Position numbers and translations under genes: made by a program
In this document: positions 42,784 to 50,922 of the stretch, one piece after another
How the letters are laid out: the number at the start of each line of letters is the position of its first letter
How positions within the stretch are numbered: the first letter of the stretch is position 1
Notes under the pieces: generated by a model
Told to the model about the DNA's origin: nothing
The model's database searches: none
The model's input: the letters and a program-made list of their open reading frames with translations, nothing else
DNA from: Candidatus Bariatricus faecipullorum
GTDB taxonomy: Bacteria > Bacillota > Clostridia > Lachnospirales > Lachnospiraceae
Direction: 5' to 3'
DNA length: 64,000 nucleotides
Assembly (NCBI GenBank): GCA_019118525.1
Contig: DWYV01000004.1
Coordinates: 1 to 64,000 of the forward strand

Positions 42784-43407
42784 TCATTTCTTTTGTAACG
42801 TTCCGGCTTCTCCCTGTTCCAGCCGTTTCAGCTCCTGCCGTATTTGCCGGGCCGTCTCGGAAAACTCTCCGCTGTTATCGATGACCCGGTCTGCAAAAGC
42901 CAGGAACTCCTCTTCCCGGGGCTGGGAAGCCATCATGGATTCGGTCTGCTCTTTTGTATATCCCCTGGAAGCCGCAAGCCGTTCCATTCGCACTTCCCTC
43001 TCCACGCGGATATACCAGATTTCATCCAGAATCTCCCGGTACCAGGGTTTTGCCAGAAGGGCCGCCTCCAGCACGAACAGTCCGGTCCCCCGGCTTTCCT
43101 CCCGGGCTATCAGACGCACAATCTCTTCATTCACGGCCGGATGCACCAGGGCATTCAGCGTTTCCAGCGTTTTCCGGTCCGAAAACACCAGTCTGCCCAG
43201 CTTTTTCCGGTCCAGTCCTCCGCCTTCCAGGCAGATTTCCCGGCCAAATGTCTTTACAATCTGCTCATAGCAGGCATTCCCCGGTTCCTGAATCCTTCTG
43301 GCAATCTCGTCCGCCTGATACACCCTGGCATGGTATATTTCCTCCAGCAGTTTCAGCACCCGGCTTTTTCCGGAGCCCACCCCGCCGGTAATTCCTAATT
43401 TTTTCAT
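42784..43407 (-). CDS. coaE: Dephospho-CoA kinase
   Basis: The 207-residue P-loop kinase has GGVGSGKS at 8-15, YQADEIARRIQEPG and LARREVRMERL-like lid residues (RVEREVRMERLAASRGY). It phosphorylates dephospho-CoA to CoA. It follows polA by 20 bases, an order kept in many Firmicutes. The C-terminus is slightly extended. Confidence 0.95.
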   Translation of the reverse strand: MKKLGITGGVGSGKSRVLKLLEEIYHARVYQADEIARRIQEPGNACYEQIVKTFGREICLEGGGLDRKKLGRLVFSDRKTLETLNALVHPAVNEEIVRLIAREESRGTGLFVLEAALLAKPWYREILDEIWYIRVEREVRMERLAASRGYTKEQTESMMASQPREEEFLAFADRVIDNSGEFSETARQIRQELKRLEQGEAGTLQKK

Positions 43408-43427
43408 CTGTCTTCTTCCTGTTCCGT

Positions 43428-46049
43428 CTATTTTGCCTCGTACCAGTTCTTTCCCGTGTGCATGTCCACTTCCAGCGGAACGGAAAGGTCCGCCGCATGC
43501 TCCATGCAGTCCCTGAGAATCTCCTGCACTTCGGAAAGCTCCGGCTCCCAGGTCTCAATCAGCAGCTCATCGTGAACCTGAAGTACCAGGCGGGACTTCA
43601 GATTCCGCTTTTTCAGTTCCCTGTTTACCCGTATCATGGCAATCTTGATAATATCCGCCGCCGTCCCCTGAATGGGCGCGTTCATGGCGACCCGCTCCCC
43701 GAAGGAGCGCTGCATATAATTGCTGGAAGAAAGTTCCGGAACCGGTCTTCTTCTTCCGAACAGGGTAGTCACATACCCTTCTTCCTTTGCATGGGCCACT
43801 GTATCATCCAGGAATTTCTTAATCCCCGGATAGGTCTCAAAATACCGCTCAATATATTCCGCGGCTTCTTTTCTTGTAATACTTAAATCCTGGCTCAGTC
43901 CGAAGGAACTGATGCCGTATACAATCCCGAAATTCACCGCCTTGGCATTCCGTCTCTGCAGAGGCGTCACCTCGTCAAAGGGCACATGGAACACCTGGGA
44001 AGCGGTAATCCGGTGAATATCCTTCTCCTCCCGGTATGCCTGAATCAGCTCCTCGTCACCGGAACAGTGGGCCAGTACCCGCAGTTCAATCTGGGAGTAA
44101 TCCGCATCCACAAACAGATAGCCTTCCTCCGGTACAAAGACCTTGCGAATCAGACGGCCCAGTTCCATTCTCACCGGAATGTTCTGCAGATTGGGGTCCG
44201 CACTGCTGATACGTCCTGTAGCCGTGACCGTCTGATGAAACTTCCCGTGAATTCTTCCGTCCGGACCGATAAAACCGGCCAGCCCGTCAGCATAGGTGGA
44301 TTTCAGTTTTGCAAGCTGACGGTACTCCAGTATTTTGGAGACCAGCGGATAATCCGGCGCCAGCTTTTCCAGCACATCCGCCGCTGTGGAATATCCGGTC
44401 TTCGTCTTTTTCCCGCCGGGCATTCCCAGATGCTCAAACAGCACCGTGCCGAGCTGCTTCGGAGAGTTGATGTTAAACGTCTCTCCGGCCTCCTCATAAA
44501 TCTCTTTTTCCAGCACCTCAATCTGGCTTCCGAGACGCTCTCCGTAAGCATGAAGAGCCTCTCCTTCCACCCGCACGCCGGCCTGTTCCATGTCAAAAAG
44601 GGTAAACACCAGAGGCATTTCCACCTCCCGGAACAGTTTTCCCATTCCCTTTTCTTCCAGCGCATTCCAGAGCGGTTCTGCCGCTGCCCAGGCCGTGTAC
44701 GCCTCATAGCAGACCAGCTTTTCTTTCTCTGTCTTCGGGTCTATCATCAGGTTCAGATATTCCTGTGCCGTGTCGGAAAACACATACTCGTTTTTCAGCG
44801 GGTTCAGCAGATAGGCCGCCACCTTTGCGTCAAAGCAGTGTGCCTGGCTTTCCGCCTCCGGCTGAATCCATTCCCCCGTCGCCTTCCAGTCAAACATCAC
44901 GGCCTGCGGGCATTCCCGAATCAGTTCCTTTGCCTGTTCCAGAATCCACTCTGCCGAAAGCTCCTCTCCCGTCCGGATACAGTAAATGTCTCCCGCGCCA
45001 AAGGCGATGGCAGCTCCGCCAAGGCCCGCCTCCTGTTCAAACAGCGGAAGGACGTTTTCCCACTCCCGGAAAAAAGCCAGCCCTGTTCTGCCGGCCCGGG
45101 CCGCCTTCTGGAAAACTTCCTCCGCTCTCTTTTTTGTCTTTACCATTTCAAAGGCGTCTTCCAGGGCGTTCCCCTTTGCTTCCCCCTCGAAGCGGGAAAG
45201 CAGGTTTTTAAACTGCAGACGCTGAAACCACTGATAAGCTTCCTCTGTATAAAAATTACCGATTCTGGACGCTTCCCGGTCAAACGAAATCTCCGCGTCC
45301 AGGCAGATGGTGGCAAGCTCCTTGCTCATCTTTGCCTGGTCCCAGTATTCCACCAGATTTTTGGAGGCTCTGGGCGGCTTCACCTCGGAAGCATGGGCGT
45401 AGGCATTTTCAATGGAACCGTACTCCACAATGATTTTCGTGGCTGTTTTTTCCCCGATTCCCGGTACTCCGGGAATATTGTCGGAGGCATCCCCCATCAG
45501 GGCCTTTACATCAATGTATTCTCTGGGCGTTACCTGAAGGCGTTCCTTCACATCCGCCGCATAGTAATTCTCAATCTCCGTTCCCGTCCGCTTTGTTTTC
45601 GGTATCCGGATTTCCACGATGTCTGTAGCAAGCTGAAGCAGATCCCGGTCCCCCGAGAGAATCACCACATCCATTCCCTCACCTTCGCAGCGTCTGGACA
45701 AGGTTCCCAGAATATCGTCCGCCTCCAGTCCTTCCTGCTCTACCGTGCAGATTTTCATTGCATGAAGCACGTCCTTCATCACCGGAACCTGCTGGCGCAG
45801 TTCCTCGGCCATAGGTTTTCTGGTCCCTTTGTAATCCTCATACATTTTATGCCGGAACGTTGGGGCATGCACGTCAAAGGCTACCGCAAGATATTCCGGC
45901 TTCTCCTCATCCAGTATTTTAAACAGAATATTCAAAAATCCATAAACCGCATTCGTATGCAGGCCCTCCGCATTCGTCAGGTCCGGAAGTCCGTAAAAAG
46001 CCCGGTTCAGAATACTGTGCCCGTCTATCAGCACGATTTTTTCACGCAT
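43428..46049 (-). CDS. polA: DNA polymerase I
   Basis: The 873-residue protein has a 5' nuclease domain (1-290; ILSGDRDLLQLA, GVPGIGEKTATKI), a middle 3'-5' exonuclease-like domain (about 310-470) and a family A polymerase domain with motif A VDADYSQIELRVLAH, motif B RRNAKAVNFGIVYG and motif C QVHDELLIE. The middle domain lacks the DxE and other metal-ligand motifs of E. coli Pol I, so proofreading is probably lost, as in Bacillus stearothermophilus. GGAGG precedes the ATG. It heads polA-coaE-walJ. Confidence 0.97.
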   Translation of the reverse strand: MREKIVLIDGHSILNRAFYGLPDLTNAEGLHTNAVYGFLNILFKILDEEKPEYLAVAFDVHAPTFRHKMYEDYKGTRKPMAEELRQQVPVMKDVLHAMKICTVEQEGLEADDILGTLSRRCEGEGMDVVILSGDRDLLQLATDIVEIRIPKTKRTGTEIENYYAADVKERLQVTPREYIDVKALMGDASDNIPGVPGIGEKTATKIIVEYGSIENAYAHASEVKPPRASKNLVEYWDQAKMSKELATICLDAEISFDREASRIGNFYTEEAYQWFQRLQFKNLLSRFEGEAKGNALEDAFEMVKTKKRAEEVFQKAARAGRTGLAFFREWENVLPLFEQEAGLGGAAIAFGAGDIYCIRTGEELSAEWILEQAKELIRECPQAVMFDWKATGEWIQPEAESQAHCFDAKVAAYLLNPLKNEYVFSDTAQEYLNLMIDPKTEKEKLVCYEAYTAWAAAEPLWNALEEKGMGKLFREVEMPLVFTLFDMEQAGVRVEGEALHAYGERLGSQIEVLEKEIYEEAGETFNINSPKQLGTVLFEHLGMPGGKKTKTGYSTAADVLEKLAPDYPLVSKILEYRQLAKLKSTYADGLAGFIGPDGRIHGKFHQTVTATGRISSADPNLQNIPVRMELGRLIRKVFVPEEGYLFVDADYSQIELRVLAHCSGDEELIQAYREEKDIHRITASQVFHVPFDEVTPLQRRNAKAVNFGIVYGISSFGLSQDLSITRKEAAEYIERYFETYPGIKKFLDDTVAHAKEEGYVTTLFGRRRPVPELSSSNYMQRSFGERVAMNAPIQGTAADIIKIAMIRVNRELKKRNLKSRLVLQVHDELLIETWEPELSEVQEILRDCMEHAADLSVPLEVDMHTGKNWYEAK

Positions 46050-46178
46050 CGTCCAGCGCCTCCTGTCTGTCCGTGTTTACTCAATATTACAGTATACACT
46101 AAACTTGCGCTTTTTTAAAGGATGTTTTTATGATATTATAGTTCTGGCACATCAAGTACCTCAGGAAGGAGTATCGTT

Positions 46179-46802
46179 ATGGACAGTATCATTTTCGACG
46201 TAGACGGAACCCTCTGGGATTCCACAGACGCAGTAGCCAGGTCCTGGAATCTGGCCATTGAGGAAAATTCTTCCCTCCCTCTGCGCATAGACGGCGCCAT
46301 CCTGCGCCGGCTTTTTGGGAAAACCATGACAGAAATTGCAGATATTCTGTTTCCGGAGCTCCCCGAAGAGGAACGTCTCCGGCTGATTGGCATCTGTTTT
46401 GACTATGAAAACCGGTATCTGGAGACCCACCCGGGGACACTGTACGACGGGGTAATAGAAACTCTGCAAAAGCTGTCCGCCAGATATCCCCTCTTTATTG
46501 TAAGCAACTGCCAGTGCGGATACATTGAGATTCTGCTGAAACACGCGGAACTGGAAAACATTGTGACAGACCACCTGTGTTTTGGCGACACCCATACCCC
46601 CAAAAGTGAAACCATCCGGACACTGATGGAACGAAATCAGATTCAGTCTCCGGTCTATGTAGGCGACACCCAGGGAGATGCAGACGCCTGCCGGGACGCC
46701 GGCGTTCCTTTCGTGTTTGCCGCATACGGCTTTGGCCAGGTACCGGACGCCGAAGTACGGATTGAACGTATCGCGGACCTGGAAAAAATCTGTCTGAATT
46801 GA
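46179..46802 (+). CDS. HAD-IA hydrolase
   Basis: The 207-residue protein shows DVDGTLWDS at residues 7-15, ESQ-free motif II IVSNCQCGY, and VYVGDTQGDADACRDAG as motif IV. The small cap places it with phosphoglycolate phosphatase-like enzymes; the substrate is unknown. AAGGAG precedes the ATG. It is divergent from polA and ends just before a palindrome and tRNA-Leu on the opposite strand. Confidence 0.87.
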   Translation: MDSIIFDVDGTLWDSTDAVARSWNLAIEENSSLPLRIDGAILRRLFGKTMTEIADILFPELPEEERLRLIGICFDYENRYLETHPGTLYDGVIETLQKLSARYPLFIVSNCQCGYIEILLKHAELENIVTDHLCFGDTHTPKSETIRTLMERNQIQSPVYVGDTQGDADACRDAGVPFVFAAYGFGQVPDAEVRIERIADLEKICLN

Positions 46803-46805
46803 AGC

Positions 46806-46841
46806 GGGGGACGGGTACCGGCCAGCCGGTACCCGTCCCCC
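46806..46841. repeat. GGGGACGGGTAC palindrome, copy 2
   Basis: Perfect 17-base arms GGGGGACGGGTACCGGC (46806-46822) and its complement (46825-46841) flank centre CA. It begins 4 bases past the HAD gene stop and ends 7 bases before the 3' end of the opposing tRNA-Leu. Confidence 0.85.
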
Positions 46842-46848
46842 TTTATAA

Positions 46849-46930
46849 TGCCGCTGGCCGGACTCGAACCGGCACGGAAAAACCGCTTGATTTTGAGTCA
46901 AGTGCGTCTGCCAATTCCGCCACAGCGGCA
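46849..46930 (-). tRNA. tRNA-Leu (anticodon CAA)
   Basis: The 82-nucleotide gene has a 7-pair acceptor stem TGCCGCT/AGCGGCA, a D-arm with GGCGGAATTGGCAGACGC, an anticodon stem CTTGA/TCAAG around loop CTCAAAA (anticodon CAA, reading UUG), a variable arm and a T-arm with GGTTCGAGTCC. The long variable region is typical of Leu tRNAs. No CCA is encoded. A promoter-like pair lies upstream. Confidence 0.96.
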
Positions 46931-46947
46931 TATGCGAACCAGAAATA

Positions 46948-46976
46948 ATGATAGCATATCCATTTCCGGTTCGCAA
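46948..46976 (-). promoter_or_regulatory. Putative tRNA-Leu promoter inside an inverted repeat
   Basis: On the minus strand TTGCGA (46971-46976) and TATCAT (46948-46953) are 17 bases apart. The region lies within an inverted repeat (arms TGCGAACC and GGTTCGCA, 46933-46975). Confidence 0.5.
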
Positions 46977-46987
46977 GACTTTTTCTT

Positions 46988-48304
46988 TTATTCCTGTTTC
47001 ATCCCGCCGAATCTGCGCTCTGCCTCTTCGGTGTTCTTTTTCAGTTCCTCATAAACCGGGAACTGGTCGAAGGTTGCGAAATAATCCATGGGGGTCTCCG
47101 CCCTGCGGATAAGCTGCGTGCTTCCGTCCTCTTTCAGCAGAACTTCAGCGGACCGGAGTCTTCCGTTATAATTGTATCCCATGGAAAATCCGTGAGCCCC
47201 GGTGTCATGAATCACCAGCAGGTCGCCCATGTCGATTTTCGGCAGCATCCGGTCAATGGCGAACTTGTCATTGTTCTCACAGAGGGAACCGGTCACATCA
47301 TACATGTGGTCGCAGGGCTCGTTCTCTTTGCCCATAACGGTAATATGATGATAGGCGCCGTACATGGCGGGCCGCATCAGGTTTGCCGCGCAGGCGTCCA
47401 CTCCGATATATTCCTTGTGGGTATGTTTCTCATGCACGGCCTTCGTTACCAGACAGCCGTAAGGGCCCAGCATAAAACGTCCCAGCTCTGTGTAAATGGC
47501 CACATCGCCCATTCCCGCGGGAACCAGCACCTCTTCATACACTTTCCGTACGCCTTCTCCGATAACCCGGATGTCATTGGGCGTCTGGTCCGGTTTATAG
47601 GGAATTCCGATTCCTCCGGAAAGATTGATAAACCGGATATTGGCACCGGTCTCCTTCTGCAGCTTCACAGCCACTTCAAAAAGTACCTTTGCCAGGGCAG
47701 GATAATACTCATTCGTCACAGTGTTGCTGGCCAGAAAAGCATGAATTCCAAACTCTTCCGCCCCTTTTTCCTTCAGAATCCGGAAAGCCTCAAACATCTG
47801 CTCTGTGGTCATTCCGTATTTGGCGTCCCCGGGATTATCCATAATGCTGTTGGATATTTTAAACAGGCCGCCCGGATTGTACCGGCAGCTGATAGTCTTC
47901 GGAATCTCTCCGATGGTTTTCTCCAGAAAATCAATATGGGTAATGTCATCCAGGTTAATGATGGCGCCAAGCGCATGGGCCAGGGCAAATTCCTCCGCCG
48001 GAGTATCGTTGGAGGAGAACATGATATCTCTTCCAAGGGCCCCTACAGACTGGGACAGCAGGAGCTCCGTATAGGAGGAGCAGTCGCACCCGCAGCCGTA
48101 CTCTCTCAGTATCTGAATCAGATACGGATTGGGTGTGGCCTTTACTGCAAAATACTCTTTGTAACCCAGATTCCAGGAAAAGGCCTCCTTCAGTGCTTTT
48201 ACATTTTCCCGTATCCCCTTCTCATCATACAGATGAAAGGGCGTGGGATACTGTTTTACAATTTCTTTCAGCGCCTCGTTTGTCACAAATGGCTGTTTTG
48301 TCAT
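46988..48304 (-). CDS. lysA: Diaminopimelate decarboxylase
   Basis: The 438-residue fold-type III PLP decarboxylase has the PLP lysine K55 in YFAVKATPNP, SSNDTPAEEF, the LSGGIGIPYKPDQ loop and the catalytic Cys region VTGSLCENNDKFA near the end. It makes lysine from meso-diaminopimelate. AAAGGAG precedes the ATG. It follows pyk by 19 bases. No lysine riboswitch is visible. Confidence 0.93.
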   Translation of the reverse strand: MTKQPFVTNEALKEIVKQYPTPFHLYDEKGIRENVKALKEAFSWNLGYKEYFAVKATPNPYLIQILREYGCGCDCSSYTELLLSQSVGALGRDIMFSSNDTPAEEFALAHALGAIINLDDITHIDFLEKTIGEIPKTISCRYNPGGLFKISNSIMDNPGDAKYGMTTEQMFEAFRILKEKGAEEFGIHAFLASNTVTNEYYPALAKVLFEVAVKLQKETGANIRFINLSGGIGIPYKPDQTPNDIRVIGEGVRKVYEEVLVPAGMGDVAIYTELGRFMLGPYGCLVTKAVHEKHTHKEYIGVDACAANLMRPAMYGAYHHITVMGKENEPCDHMYDVTGSLCENNDKFAIDRMLPKIDMGDLLVIHDTGAHGFSMGYNYNGRLRSAEVLLKEDGSTQLIRRAETPMDYFATFDQFPVYEELKKNTEEAERRFGGMKQE

Positions 48305-48323
48305 CTTGTCTGTCTCCTTTTGT

Positions 48324-49757
48324 CTATTCCACTATCGTAATCCGCATCATATTGCTGATGCCGGCACTCTCTATCAGATTGGCAGAGGGGATTCCCGCTG
48401 TCAGGACTACCACATCTCCCGGCTCCACATACTGCTTCACCTTCGCAAGCTCCACGGCGCCGTTGCAGACGTCCTCTGTCGTGGTAAACACCATGGATCT
48501 CAGCGGAATTACGCCCCAGTAAATGGACATTCTCCGGTATGCCCGCTCATCCGGTGTGATACCCAGAATCGGCTGACTCGGTTTGAGATTGGAAACCACC
48601 CGGGTGGTTGCCCCTGTCACAGAAGGCGTCATAATGCATTTGGCGTTCAGATTGTTGGCAGCCATAACCGAGGAATAGGCGATGGCGCTGGAAACGCCGG
48701 ACCTCCTGTGTTTTCCTGCCTTTTCCCGAAGGACACTGTAATCCAGGTGCTCTTCTGCATTCTCAATGATGTGAACCATCATCTGCACAGCCTCCACCGG
48801 GTATTTTCCGGCAGCCGTCTCTCCGGAGAGCATCACGCCGTCTGTACCGTCATAAACCGCGTTGGCCACGTCCGTTACCTCAGCACGGGTGGGACGCGGG
48901 TTCCGAATCATGGAATCCAGCATCTGGGTAGCCGTGATAACGGTTTTAAAGTTATTGTTGCATTTCTGAATCATCATCTTCTGCAGATAAGGAAGTTCCT
49001 CCGGCGGAATCTCCACGCCCAGGTCTCCACGGGCTACCATAATGCCGTCTGCTGCCCGGATAATCTCGTCAATGTTCCGGATTCCTTCTGCGTTTTCAAT
49101 CTTGGCAATAATCGGAATATAGGGCGCCCCCAGAGATTTCAGGTAGGCCTTGATTTCCAGTACACACTCTGCATTCCGCACGAAAGAAGCCGCGATAAAG
49201 TCAATATCCTGCTCCACGCCGAATTTAATATCCTCTTTGTCCTTGTCCGTAATCGCCGGAAGTCTCACCGCCACATTCGGCACGTTGACTCCCTTTCTCT
49301 CGCCCAGTTCTCCGCCGTTCTTTACGGTACAGACGATATCCGTTCCGTGAATGCCTGTAACTTCCAGCGCAATCAGGCCGTCGTCTATCAGAATCTGACT
49401 TCCTCTGTCCACATCACGGGACAGTTCTTTATAAGTAATGGATACACGTTCTTTGTTTCCTTCTACCTCGTCTGCGGTCAGAACAAAGGTATCTCCTGTC
49501 TCCAGCGTAATCTTCTTCCCGCCCTCCAGGGTGCCGGTACGGATTTCCGGTCCCTTTGTGTCCAGAAGAATGGCTGTGTTGGTCTGTTCTTCTTCCCGGA
49601 GCTGCTTCAGCATATCCATACGGGCCTTGTGCTCCTCATGGCTGCCGTGTGAAAAATTAAATCTTGCCACATCCATGCCGCTCTGAATCAGTTTTCTCAT
49701 GACCTGGCGGTCATTGGTTGCGGGTCCCATTGTACATACAATCTTTGTTTTTTTCAT
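48324..49757 (-). CDS. pyk: Pyruvate kinase
   Basis: The 477-residue protein starts TKIVCTMGPATNDRQVMRKLIQSGMDVARFNFSHG and carries IIAKIENAEGI (catalytic Lys) and GDLGVEIP. It is the standard-length form without the extra C-terminal PEP-utiliser domain found in Bacillus. It makes ATP and pyruvate from PEP. AGGAGGAG precedes the ATG. It lies between the rhomboid-like gene and lysA. Confidence 0.97.
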   Translation of the reverse strand: MKKTKIVCTMGPATNDRQVMRKLIQSGMDVARFNFSHGSHEEHKARMDMLKQLREEEQTNTAILLDTKGPEIRTGTLEGGKKITLETGDTFVLTADEVEGNKERVSITYKELSRDVDRGSQILIDDGLIALEVTGIHGTDIVCTVKNGGELGERKGVNVPNVAVRLPAITDKDKEDIKFGVEQDIDFIAASFVRNAECVLEIKAYLKSLGAPYIPIIAKIENAEGIRNIDEIIRAADGIMVARGDLGVEIPPEELPYLQKMMIQKCNNNFKTVITATQMLDSMIRNPRPTRAEVTDVANAVYDGTDGVMLSGETAAGKYPVEAVQMMVHIIENAEEHLDYSVLREKAGKHRRSGVSSAIAYSSVMAANNLNAKCIMTPSVTGATTRVVSNLKPSQPILGITPDERAYRRMSIYWGVIPLRSMVFTTTEDVCNGAVELAKVKQYVEPGDVVVLTAGIPSANLIESAGISNMMRITIVE

Positions 49758-49795
49758 GTTGCTCCTCCTAAATACATTTGTTCTGCGTTCCGTTC

Positions 49796-50626
49796 CTATT
49801 TCACATGCTGATGTGTAAACAGATGGTCCTGGCAGTACTCATAATTTCCCCTGCACTTCGAGCAGTAACGGAATTCCAGATTCGAATCATCCAGTTCTGT
49901 CCTTCCGCAGACAGCACAGCGGTGCTTTGCGCCGCCCGGATAATGATTTTCCGGTCTTTTTACCTGGCGTTTAAACTTCTGTCTTCGGGCGGCCTGTTTC
50001 GGGCTGAACTTCTGCAGGTTCCGGTTAAACAGAAAGAAAATCAGGAAGTTCAGAAGGGATGCCACAACTGCCGTACGAACTGCCAGGTTCCCGTAAAGCA
50101 GGGACGGCAGAAGAAGAACGACGTCCAGAATGGCCAGCCATTTCATTTTCACGGGAATAATTCCGTAAATCCACAGCTCCAGGTTGGGCATAATCGCCGC
50201 ACATGCCAGGAAAATGGACAGATTCAGGTAATAGGTGCTGAATGCACTTCCATACCCCACTGCGCCTCCCGTGACGGCATACACCACAAACGCGCCGATT
50301 ATGGTAAAAATAATTCCTGAGAAAATGTAGACATTGTACCGGAACGCTCCCCAGACGGTTTCCAGCGTCCTGCCAAGAGAATAGTACAGCAAAAGCACGA
50401 ACAGAAATGCCAGAATACTTCCCGTCGGCGGTATAATAATCCAGCTGATAAGCCGCCACACCTGACCCTGCAGGATAAGTCCCGGTTCCAGAGTAAGGTA
50501 AGACAGAAGCTGGGGATAAACCATGTTAATCACAAATCCCGTACCATAACACACGAGCAGTATTACTGTCAGATTTTGAACGGCATATTTTCCGAATTTC
50601 CGTTCCATCTTATTCATCCAGTTCAT
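49796..50626 (-). CDS. Rhomboid-like membrane protein with C-terminal zinc ribbon
   Basis: The 276-residue protein has six or so membrane helices in residues 15-205, arranged like a rhomboid (WRLISWIIIPP in the L1 region). A basic linker follows, then a C-terminal zinc ribbon (CAVCGRTELDDSNLEFRYCSKC). The expected GxSG catalytic motif is replaced by GYGSAF, so protease activity is doubtful. The frame is open 92 codons upstream through the promoter, but AAGGAG lies 7 bases before the ATG at 50626. Confidence 0.78.
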   Translation of the reverse strand: MNWMNKMERKFGKYAVQNLTVILLVCYGTGFVINMVYPQLLSYLTLEPGLILQGQVWRLISWIIIPPTGSILAFLFVLLLYYSLGRTLETVWGAFRYNVYIFSGIIFTIIGAFVVYAVTGGAVGYGSAFSTYYLNLSIFLACAAIMPNLELWIYGIIPVKMKWLAILDVVLLLPSLLYGNLAVRTAVVASLLNFLIFFLFNRNLQKFSPKQAARRQKFKRQVKRPENHYPGGAKHRCAVCGRTELDDSNLEFRYCSKCRGNYEYCQDHLFTHQHVK

Positions 50627-50654
50627 ATAAAATCTCCTTAAACATACTAGGTTT

Positions 50655-50683
50655 ATTGTATCCTTTGCGGTCTCCTTTGTCAA
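50655..50683 (-). promoter_or_regulatory. Sigma-A promoter of the rhomboid-like gene
   Basis: On the minus strand a perfect TTGACA (50678-50683) and TACAAT (50655-50660) are 17 bases apart, 29 bases before the ATG. It may also drive pyk, lysA and beyond. Confidence 0.82.
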
Positions 50684-50776
50684 TTCCAACCGCCAACTTT
50701 GCCTTGTTTTAACAAATATACAGGAACTGCCTATTTTTTTCAAGATTTTTCTAGCATCCATTGCGGCAACTTCTAA

Positions 50777-50805
50777 TTGTATTTTTTCTGTTTCTGTCGT
50801 ATAAT
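50777..50805 (+). promoter_or_regulatory. Sigma-A promoter of the activase-like gene
   Basis: TTGTAT (50777-50782) and TATAAT (50800-50805) are 17 bases apart, about 118 bases before the ATG. The leader contains a small CTGCG/CGCAG hairpin around a T-run (50881-50897). Confidence 0.75.
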
Positions 50806-50922
50806 GGAACATATTGTGGGTAAGCATTGCCTGCATTAAATAAGAAGAAACTTCAATGATTCTGTTTTTATAACACAGGACTGCGTTTTTTTCGCAGAAC
50901 AACAGATAAGGAGTCAGATACT

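Noticed and set aside
43986-46118. 710-codon plus-strand open frame
   Set aside because: It lies antisense to polA, whose catalytic motifs are intact; long antisense frames are a by-product of codon bias here.
49796-50902. Longer 368-residue form of the rhomboid-like protein
   Set aside because: The extension crosses a consensus promoter (50655-50683) and a good Shine-Dalgarno sits before the ATG at 50626.
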